Of a stretch of 64,000 bases of DNA, positions 15,992-23,424 are shown one piece after another. The position numbers and the translations under genes were made by a program. Position 1 is the stretch's first letter. The number at the start of each line of letters is the position of its first letter. Source of the DNA: Candidatus Zixiibacteriota bacterium (GTDB taxonomy: Bacteria; Zixibacteria; MSB-5A5; GN15; FEB-12); the NCBI GenBank assembly GCA_035380245.1, contig DAOSXA010000001.1:1122716-1186715 (forward strand), given 5' to 3'. The notes under the pieces were generated by a model. It saw only the letters and a program-made list of their open reading frames with translations. It did no database searches and was not told the origin of the DNA.

Positions 15992-18229
15992 ATGAAATAC
16001 CCTCGAATCCGATTAGCCGCCGCAGGTTTGCTTTTTGCATTGATCCTGCTCGCCGTCCTCGCCGTACCGGCTGGAGCCTCACATCTGGCTCGCCGAGCGT
16101 TGTGCGATGTCCGCGTCCTTTATTTGTTCGATGACCCGGACAAAATCGACTGGCCGACTCTTTACTATCTCAACGACCGGTACGGGTGCCGGATCGATCT
16201 GGCCTCGTTCGCCGGACGTGCCGTGCCCAGGGCGGAGGAGCTAGGTCTGAGCGACGCCGGTATTTTCCTGCACCGTTTCTGGCAGCCGGAATATACCGTA
16301 GCCGTCACCGACTCCCTCCTGAACGAAATGTTCAAAGAACGGCGGCCGGATGTCGTGATAATCGGCGATCTCGGTCGCAACGAAGCCGCCGCAACGGTAG
16401 CGGCCCGGCTGACCGATTTCGAGCCCGATCAGGTTTCCTTGTTCAACATCGTGAAAGTATATCGCGCGGTGAATCCTTCCGCCGACAGCGCCACGGTCGA
16501 AGCGGCCGTGCTGCTTAACAGCAACGAACTGGCCACGCGCTATCGTCTGCGTATGGAACGGGAAATTCCGCAGTTGTTCGACTGGTATCAGTTTGGCCTG
16601 GCCGACAACTTTTTCCTTTCACGATATCAACTGACCTCGACACGTCTGAAATACGAAGGGGCCGATGCCGATTTCCTGGCCGGTATGCAACCGTTGCGTC
16701 TGATCGGTCTGATCGACAGCCTTTTCACTCCCGGCCCGAGGCAGGAGACGCATAAACGGCAGGCAACGCAGTATGTCACGAAGATGCGCGGCTCGCTCGA
16801 TCTGGAGGGCCAGCAGAAAGTCCAGGCGGTGCTCGACGCATATAAGGAGTTGCAGTATCTGAAACGGCCGGGACTGCTCGATCCAGCCGATGATGTTTCC
16901 GGTTATCGCGCTTATCTCGGACGGTTGATGGATCGCGCCGAGCGAGCGGCGCTGGTGGCGGCGGGAGTGAATTACGACGGTCGCCTGATCCTGCGCGACT
17001 CCCCGCACGGCCCGAAAGTTAAATTCCGCGTATCGCTGTCGGTTGACGGTCCCCGCGAAGTAAACCTTTCGGACATTCGCTTCGAACCCTATTGGGACAC
17101 TATGGCGGTGGCGCTCGAAAAAGGTCCGCTGGCCATCGCACCGCACCAGTCGTATGTCCGCGAGTTTCTGGTCGATATCGACCGGGAACGGCTCGAAACA
17201 CAACAGCCGGAGTCGCTCTTGTTCGCAGCCTCGATCGAGTACAGCGGTATCCCGGTAGAACTTCGCCGGATTTTACGAACGCGCACTCTGCCCGGAATGG
17301 ATATCCACTTCGATCCGCCGTTTTATTTCGTTCCCCCAGTGGCGAATCTGGATATAGACCGGGTGGTTTCATCGATGGCCTGGAATATCGTAATCGACAA
17401 GCCGCGCGATTTCGGCGGGACGGTCAAGCTCAACCTGCAAACGCCGCGCGGTGTTTTTGCCGGTGCCTATCGGACGGAGCTTCGTCTCGACAAAGGCAGC
17501 ACCACGGGCAATATGCGGATTCCGTTCACGGTCTCCAACTTGTTCGAGAACGGCCTCCAGCAAAGCACTATTTCGCTGATTGTCGACGGCCAAACCGTGG
17601 CCTCGCACACCGGCATAATGAGGATTGCCCGTTGTGAGATCGATGACCGCACCGATATCGGTTTTCTGCCCGATCCGGAGGGTCTGCTTGAGGATGTCCT
17701 GCGCCTGACCGGGGCCAGTTTCCAGCCGTTGACCGACCGCACTCTCCAGGTGGCCGACCTGACCGCTTATGATGTCATCGTGATTGGCAGCAATGCTTTG
17801 GCTGAATATCCTTCCTTTGCCAATATGGGAGACCGCTTGCAGGAGTATCTGCGTTACGGCGGTTCTATCGTGTTGTTCGGTCAGGAAGAAACCTGGCCCG
17901 ACGGCGTCCTGCCGTTCTCGGTGGCTCCGTTCCAGCTCGATATCAAACGGGAGGAAATTGCCAATCCGATCCCCGGCGCCAATATCCTGAGTAAGCCGTA
18001 TAAGATTACCGGCCAGTCGATAATTGACTGGTTCCAGTATGGTCTCACCGCCAGTCCGGCGGTTGTGTCCCCGGCGGAGGATGTTTTCACGGTTGAGGGA
18101 GCCACCTTACTTTCAGTGTCGCGACTCGGCGAGGGCCAGTTGATCTATTGCGGTCTTCCGGTGCTTCAGTTGATCCGCGAGCTGGATCTGGATGCGATTC
18201 ACCTATTCGCCAACCTGATGAACTATTAG
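15992..18229 (+). CDS. Large exported protein of unknown function
   Basis: A 745-residue protein with a signal peptide (hydrophobic core LLFALILLAVLAV, likely cleavage near AGASH). The mature part starts with a segment on Asp/Arg-rich strands (VRVLYLFDDPDKIDWPTLYY). The middle (about 340-540) looks like beta-sandwich domains. The C-terminal 150 residues (AYDVIVIGSNAL, YLRYGGSIVLFGQEE) have the pattern of a class I glutamine-amidotransferase-like alpha/beta fold. No catalytic triad could be assigned and no named family recognised. It is followed after 62 bases by an ABC exporter pair, so a role with exported substrate or envelope is possible but unproven. Confidence 0.75.
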   Translation: MKYPRIRLAAAGLLFALILLAVLAVPAGASHLARRALCDVRVLYLFDDPDKIDWPTLYYLNDRYGCRIDLASFAGRAVPRAEELGLSDAGIFLHRFWQPEYTVAVTDSLLNEMFKERRPDVVIIGDLGRNEAAATVAARLTDFEPDQVSLFNIVKVYRAVNPSADSATVEAAVLLNSNELATRYRLRMEREIPQLFDWYQFGLADNFFLSRYQLTSTRLKYEGADADFLAGMQPLRLIGLIDSLFTPGPRQETHKRQATQYVTKMRGSLDLEGQQKVQAVLDAYKELQYLKRPGLLDPADDVSGYRAYLGRLMDRAERAALVAAGVNYDGRLILRDSPHGPKVKFRVSLSVDGPREVNLSDIRFEPYWDTMAVALEKGPLAIAPHQSYVREFLVDIDRERLETQQPESLLFAASIEYSGIPVELRRILRTRTLPGMDIHFDPPFYFVPPVANLDIDRVVSSMAWNIVIDKPRDFGGTVKLNLQTPRGVFAGAYRTELRLDKGSTTGNMRIPFTVSNLFENGLQQSTISLIVDGQTVASHTGIMRIARCEIDDRTDIGFLPDPEGLLEDVLRLTGASFQPLTDRTLQVADLTAYDVIVIGSNALAEYPSFANMGDRLQEYLRYGGSIVLFGQEETWPDGVLPFSVAPFQLDIKREEIANPIPGANILSKPYKITGQSIIDWFQYGLTASPAVVSPAEDVFTVEGATLLSVSRLGEGQLIYCGLPVLQLIRELDLDAIHLFANLMNY

Positions 18230-18291
18230 CCCGATTAAGTGTTATATTGGCCTGACTGCCTTAGGCTTATCCGGCAGGTCAATGTTCTATT

Positions 18292-20061
18292 ATGCGCCAA
18301 AGTACGGAAAAGAACAGGAAAACACAGGGCCGGTTCAGCACCGTCACCAAGTATCTCAAGGAATATCGTGGTTATCTGATTGCCGGGGCGTTTTGTATTC
18401 TGGCGACCAACGCCCTCTCCATGACTATTCCGTACATTACCAAGATCGTTTTCGATTTGCTGGAACGGCACGGTTCGGATTCGGAGCGCCTGAGGTGGGT
18501 TCTGATTCTGTTCGGTCTTTCGATTCTGGCCGGGATTTTCCGTTTTCTTATGCGTCGTACGGTGATCTGGGCCTCGCGCAAGATCGAATACCGGTTGCGC
18601 GGTGAGATTTTCGGGCATCTCCTTAAGCTGTCCCCCTCATATTATGATACTCATCGCACCGGGGATATAATGGTGCGCCTGACCAATGACCTCGAAGCGG
18701 TCCGGATGATGATCGGCCCGGGGATCATGCATATCTCCTCCACGATTTTAACCTTCATTATAGCTGTTATCTTCATGGTGAATCTTTCACCGACCCTGAC
18801 ACTGTATTCACTGGTTCCGATGATCTTCGTACCGCTGGCGGTGTACCGGATCGGGAACCTGGTGCATATCCGGGCAATGCGTATCCAGGATCACTTCTCG
18901 GAACTAACCGCGACAGTTCAGGAGAATATCGCCGGAATTCGGGTGGTTAAGGCGTTTCGGCAGGAAGAGTCCGAAACCGAGAACTTCCGCGATATGTCCA
19001 GCCGCTATCTTGATCTCAACATGGACATGGCGCGACTTCAAGCGACGTTGAATCCGCTCATCATGGCCCTCGCTGCGACTTTGGGGCTGGTGGTGTTGTA
19101 TTTCGGCGGCCGGGATGTCATAAACCATGATATTCCGCTCGGTACACTGGTGGCGTTTTTTGCCTATCTGTCGATGCTTTTCTGGCCGGCCATTGCGTTC
19201 GGCTGGGTGGTTTCGCTTTATCAGCGCGGGACTGCCTCGCTCGACCGGATCAACACCGTTCTGCGGACCGAGCCGGAAATTCGCGACAACGGCAAGGAAG
19301 CGCATCGCGGTAAAATCAAAGGTAAAATCGAGTTCCGCCATCTGAGCTTCAGTTACGAGGACAATCTCGTGCTGAACGATATTGATCTGACCGTTGAGGC
19401 CGGGGAGACGATCGGACTGGTCGGCATGACCGGTTCCGGAAAGACGACATTGGTGTCGCTGCTGGCGCGGCTTTACCCGTCGGCGCGCGGCAAACTGCTT
19501 ATTGACGGCGTCGATATCAACGACTGGGAGTTGGAGTCGCTGCGCAATCAGATCGGTTTTGCCACCCAGGAGCCCTTTTTATTTTCCCGCAACATTGCCG
19601 AAAACGTGGCGTTCGGGGCCGAATTGACCGATCCGGACGAAGTCTCACAAGCGGCGGACACGGCGGCGCTGGTCAAGGATATCGAGATGTTCCCAAGCGG
19701 CTATGAGACAATGCTGGGCGAGCGGGGGATTACCCTTTCGGGCGGCCAGAAACAGCGCACAGCGATTGCCCGGGCGCTGTTGATCGATCCGGCGATTCTG
19801 GTTCTCGACGATGCCACTTCATCGGTCGACACCGAGACCGAGGACGAGATCAACGAGAAGATCAAGGCGGTTCTCAGCGGCCGGACGGCGATTGTCATTT
19901 CGCATCGGGTTTCATCGGTCAAAGAAGCGGACAAAATTATCTATCTCGAAAACGGTCGGATTGTCGAAATGGGCAACCACGATCAGTTGATCGCCAAAGA
20001 CGGCCGGTACGCCGAACTGTACCGAGCCCAGTTGATGGCTCAGGAGCTGGACAAGCTATGA
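18292..20061 (+). CDS. ABC exporter half-transporter with degenerate catalytic site
   Basis: A 589-residue type IV ABC exporter subunit: about six membrane helices in residues 25-310, then an ATPase domain. Walker A is GMTGSGKTT, the signature is LSGGQKQR, and Walker B is ILVLDDATSSVD. The residue after the Walker B Asp is Asp instead of the catalytic Glu, so the site built on this subunit's Walker motifs should be hydrolysis-deficient. The stop overlaps the start of the next ABC subunit by 4 bases. Together they fit heterodimeric multidrug or lipid exporters of the TM287/288, BmrCD or LmrCD kind; the substrate is unknown. Confidence 0.92.
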   Translation: MRQSTEKNRKTQGRFSTVTKYLKEYRGYLIAGAFCILATNALSMTIPYITKIVFDLLERHGSDSERLRWVLILFGLSILAGIFRFLMRRTVIWASRKIEYRLRGEIFGHLLKLSPSYYDTHRTGDIMVRLTNDLEAVRMMIGPGIMHISSTILTFIIAVIFMVNLSPTLTLYSLVPMIFVPLAVYRIGNLVHIRAMRIQDHFSELTATVQENIAGIRVVKAFRQEESETENFRDMSSRYLDLNMDMARLQATLNPLIMALAATLGLVVLYFGGRDVINHDIPLGTLVAFFAYLSMLFWPAIAFGWVVSLYQRGTASLDRINTVLRTEPEIRDNGKEAHRGKIKGKIEFRHLSFSYEDNLVLNDIDLTVEAGETIGLVGMTGSGKTTLVSLLARLYPSARGKLLIDGVDINDWELESLRNQIGFATQEPFLFSRNIAENVAFGAELTDPDEVSQAADTAALVKDIEMFPSGYETMLGERGITLSGGQKQRTAIARALLIDPAILVLDDATSSVDTETEDEINEKIKAVLSGRTAIVISHRVSSVKEADKIIYLENGRIVEMGNHDQLIAKDGRYAELYRAQLMAQELDKL

Positions 20062-21854
20062 GTGCAGCCGATGCCTACCACGAGGAAGAAGCGCTCGGCA
20101 AGGCCTACGATGCCCGCCTGATGAAGCGGTTGCTGACTTATATCCGACCCTACCGCAAATGGGTGGCGCTGGCGGTGGTGCTGCTGCTCATCACGTCGTC
20201 GTTCCAGATAGCGCTCGCTTTTCTGACGCAGGTGGCGATTGACGACTATATCACTCCCGGCAAACTTTCCGGCCTGTTTACCATGGCAATGATCTATCTC
20301 GGGGTGATCGTGGTCGGATTTTTTGCCAGTTATGCCCAGCTTTATATCACCGCCTGGCTCGGGCAGAAAGTTCAGCACGATATTCGCATGCAGGTGTTCT
20401 CGCATTTGCAGCGGCTGCATCTCGGCTATTTCGACAAAAATCCGGTGGGGCGACTGGTAACGCGGGTTACCTCGGATGTCAACGTGCTCAACGAGATGTT
20501 CTCCTCCGGGGTGGTGACGGTGATCGGGGACATTTTCATGCTGGCGCTGATTATCGGTGCTTTGCTCTACTACAACTGGAAACTCGCCCTGATTACGTTC
20601 ATCGTGGTGCCGCTGCTGGTCGGGGCGACCTTTTTGTTCCGGGCCAGGGTCCGTGATGTCTATCGTCTGGTCCGGCTCAAGCTGGCGCGGTTGAACGCTT
20701 TCGTACAGGAACATATCACCGGCATCAAAGTAGTCCAGTTGTTCGTTAAGGAGAAACGGACGTTCGAGCAGTTCGATGAGATCAACCGCGACCTGCGCGG
20801 AGCGCATTTTCGCTCGATTTATTATTACGCGGTGTTTTTCCCGACCGTTGAAGTGATTGGCGCCCTCTCGCTGGCGCTGCTGCTGTACTATGGCGGCTTC
20901 CAGATCGAGGCCGGTCTGCTGACTTTCGGCGAACTGGTGGCGTTCATTCAACTCGTGGAGCGGTTCTATCGTCCGATCCGCGATCTCTCGGAAAAATATA
21001 ACATTCTGCAGGCTTCGATGGCCTCATCGGAGCGGATTTTCCGCCTGCTCGACACCCCGCCGGCATTTGACGGACCTAAGGAAGATGTTGCAACCGGTGA
21101 GTTCAAAGGTCGCATCGAGTTTGAAAATGTCTGGTTCGCTTATAACGAAAACGAATGGGTGCTCAAGGATGTCTCGTTCACGGTGGAACCGGGCGAGAAG
21201 GTAGCGATTGTCGGCGCGACCGGCGCGGGGAAAACCTCGTTGATGTCCCTGTTGTATCGGTTCTATGATTATCAAAAAGGCTCGATCAGAATCGACGGGG
21301 TGGATATCAAAAACTGGCCGGTCGACCGTTTGCGCTCGCATCTGGCGCTCGTTCTTCAGGATGTCTACCTTTTCAGCGGCGACTATGCCGCCAATGTAAG
21401 GCTGCGCAACGAAACGATCACCGACGACCAGGTACGCACGGCCTTATCGCGAGTCGGGTTCGACCGCTTTCTGACCGAGGCCCCGGACGGCATCCACACC
21501 AGAGTCCGGGAACGGGGGGCGACACTTTCGACCGGACAGAAACAGTTGTTGTCGTTCGCTCGTTCGCTGGCCCATAATCCGGACATTCTCATTTTGGACG
21601 AAGCGACCTCATCGGTTGACACCGAGACCGAGCTGTTGATCCAGAGTGCGCTCGATGAGTTGCTCAAGGGGCGGACCTCGATCGTGATCGCGCATCGGTT
21701 GTCGACAATCGAAAAAGCCGATAAAATCATCGTGCTGCATCACGGTCAACTGCGTGAAATGGGGAAACATCATGAGTTGTTGCAGCAGCGGGGGATTTAT
21801 TATAGACTGTACCAGATGCAGTATAAAAAACAGGCGGCCCCGCCAACCGGATGA
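20058..21854 (+). CDS. ABC exporter half-transporter, catalytic partner
   Basis: A 598-residue ABC exporter subunit with about six membrane helices (residues 35-325) and a C-terminal ATPase domain. Walker A is GATGAGKTS and Walker B is ILILDEATSSVD with the catalytic Glu. Its signature is LSTGQKQ, not LSGGQ. In a heterodimer this altered signature faces the degenerate Walker B of the upstream subunit, so both changes fall in the same nucleotide site, the known pattern of asymmetric exporters. It is translationally coupled to the upstream gene by an ATGA overlap. Confidence 0.93.
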   Translation: MSAADAYHEEEALGKAYDARLMKRLLTYIRPYRKWVALAVVLLLITSSFQIALAFLTQVAIDDYITPGKLSGLFTMAMIYLGVIVVGFFASYAQLYITAWLGQKVQHDIRMQVFSHLQRLHLGYFDKNPVGRLVTRVTSDVNVLNEMFSSGVVTVIGDIFMLALIIGALLYYNWKLALITFIVVPLLVGATFLFRARVRDVYRLVRLKLARLNAFVQEHITGIKVVQLFVKEKRTFEQFDEINRDLRGAHFRSIYYYAVFFPTVEVIGALSLALLLYYGGFQIEAGLLTFGELVAFIQLVERFYRPIRDLSEKYNILQASMASSERIFRLLDTPPAFDGPKEDVATGEFKGRIEFENVWFAYNENEWVLKDVSFTVEPGEKVAIVGATGAGKTSLMSLLYRFYDYQKGSIRIDGVDIKNWPVDRLRSHLALVLQDVYLFSGDYAANVRLRNETITDDQVRTALSRVGFDRFLTEAPDGIHTRVRERGATLSTGQKQLLSFARSLAHNPDILILDEATSSVDTETELLIQSALDELLKGRTSIVIAHRLSTIEKADKIIVLHHGQLREMGKHHELLQQRGIYYRLYQMQYKKQAAPPTG

Positions 21855-21896
21855 TCGATTGTCCGAGCGTTCGTGCGCATAGGTCATCAGAGTACG

Positions 21897-21990
21897 GTTG
21901 TGAGTCGGGCGACGCAAGGCCGCCCGCTACGCGAGGTCAGCGCACTAACCAGCGTTGCCGGGGGGCTTGTCTCCCCGGCGATGTTGAAAC
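21897..21990 (-). repeat. Diverged copy of repeat element D before the inositol-phosphatase gene
   Basis: A CGGGCG/CGCCCG hairpin (21905-21925) is followed by GCTACGCG and then GCCGGGG-GGCTTGTCT-CCCCGGC (21956-21978). Other D copies have GCGGCGG/CCGCCGC in this last stem with the same loop. The repeat keeps the frame open upstream of the real start at 22001 and could mislead start prediction. Confidence 0.7.
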
Positions 21991-22000
21991 GATAGAGATT

Positions 22001-22843
22001 ATGAAAAATGTTATGGACGGAGCGATAGCATTGTCGATAAACAAAACGCAGAAACGAGATATTGCAAAATTCGTAGATGAACTGGCCCGAGGAGCGGGAC
22101 AAATTCTTAAGGCCGGATTCAGCAAGTCCAAAAAGGTCCGCTACAAGGGGCGGATCGATCCGGTGACGCAGTTCGATGTCAAGGCGGAGAAGTTTATCAC
22201 TTCGCGCATTGCCGCCAAATTCCCCGATCATGCCGTGATGGCCGAAGAGGGCTCCGACACGGCGGCCCGTTCTCCCTGGCGCTGGGTAATCGATCCGCTC
22301 GACGGGACGGTCAATTTCGCTCATGGTTTTCCCGTCTACTGTGTGTCGATCGCCGTGCAGTACGAGGGGGGGACGGTCGTGGCGGCGATTTTCGATCCGG
22401 AGCGCGACGAGCTGTTTTCGGCAACGGCCGGCGGCGGGGCGCGTCTCAACGGTCGCAAGATATCGGTCTCGGAGGAAACGAAGCTCGGTCGTTCTTTGCT
22501 CGCGACCGGCTTTTCGTACAGCGTAGCCACCGACCGCAAGAACAACCTCGGTCTTTTTGCCCGCATGGTTAAAACCGCCCAGGCGGTACGGCGACCCGGC
22601 TCGGCGGCGATCGACCTCTGCTGGCTGGCTTCGGGGCGAATTGACGGTTTCTGGGAGCTTAAACTTCATCCCTGGGACACGGCGGCGGCGATTCTGATCG
22701 TGCGTGAAGCGGGGGGGAAGGTCAGTCGGATCGACGGCTCCCCGTACGATATCTTCGCGAAAGACATTCTTGCCTCCAACAGCCGGATTCATGCCCAGAT
22801 GCAACGGGCTTTGACGGGGCGAACGGAAAAACAGGTGAAGTGA
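22001..22843 (+). CDS. suhB: Inositol monophosphatase family protein
   Basis: A 280-residue member of the Mg-dependent IMPase/SuhB family. The metal sites are visible: EEGSDTA (first Glu), then WVIDPLDGTVNFAHG with the DPLDGT motif, and LHPWDTAAAILIVREAGG with the last Asp. It hydrolyses inositol-1-phosphate or related sugar phosphates; SuhB-type members also act in rRNA transcription, which the sequence cannot decide. I use ATG at 22001; an in-frame start at 21851 would translate a repeat element. A second ATG at 22013 is possible. Confidence 0.9.
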   Translation: MKNVMDGAIALSINKTQKRDIAKFVDELARGAGQILKAGFSKSKKVRYKGRIDPVTQFDVKAEKFITSRIAAKFPDHAVMAEEGSDTAARSPWRWVIDPLDGTVNFAHGFPVYCVSIAVQYEGGTVVAAIFDPERDELFSATAGGGARLNGRKISVSEETKLGRSLLATGFSYSVATDRKNNLGLFARMVKTAQAVRRPGSAAIDLCWLASGRIDGFWELKLHPWDTAAAILIVREAGGKVSRIDGSPYDIFAKDILASNSRIHAQMQRALTGRTEKQVK

Positions 22844-22865
22844 TCGTTTTTGCGACGACTTCTTT

Positions 22866-23210
22866 TTATCGGTAGATGAGACCTTCATCGAGGTTTAACT
22901 CGTCTAGGGTCATGTCCAGGAGCGTCTGCAACTCCTCGTGATAGTCCTCGCTGCCGTCGGTTTTCCACTCAAGCTCGGATAAAACCTCGAACACGAATTC
23001 CTTTTCTCCTTGTTTGGTCCAATCTTCCTGTAAGGTCTTGTTGGGGTGGCTGCCGAAATTGAGTTGGAATCTATGCCGGTTCCAGCGGGCTTTCATATCG
23101 GGGCCGGAGTCGATGAAGACGCGGTTGTTGACGAGGTTGCGGATCTGGAACACACCCATGGGCGGTTTCATCTGGCGGTACTGTTCCTTGAGTTCTTTTT
23201 TTCTGTCCAT
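22866..23210 (-). CDS. GIY-YIG-like protein with altered catalytic motifs
   Basis: A 114-residue protein matching a compact GIY-YIG nuclease subfamily: a basic N-terminal helix, MGVFQIRNLVNN, VFIDSGPD, RWNRHRFQLNFGSHPN, LQEDW and FVFEVLSEL. In the canonical fold the first motifs are GIY and YIG; here they read GVF and FID, with Asp replacing the usual Gly. The Arg, His, Asn and Glu positions typical of the group are kept. Activity is uncertain. It faces the inositol-phosphatase gene tail to tail, 22 bases apart. Confidence 0.8.
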   Translation of the reverse strand: MDRKKELKEQYRQMKPPMGVFQIRNLVNNRVFIDSGPDMKARWNRHRFQLNFGSHPNKTLQEDWTKQGEKEFVFEVLSELEWKTDGSEDYHEELQTLLDMTLDELNLDEGLIYR

Positions 23211-23424
23211 ATCGTATGTTCCTGTCTCGTGTTATTTCCATGCTGTCGTCTCTTGAACAGTTGTTTATGACAGAGGTTTCAACGATTTCAATTAGCTGGA
23301 TTCGGGAGGCCGTGCACTCCGACCGGTTGGTTAGCAATTGACAGAATCACTCTAACCGGTATATTAGAGGCAGATAGTCCCCCTCTTTGTCCGGTAATTT
23401 ATTTCGCATTGGGAGGAAAATCAA

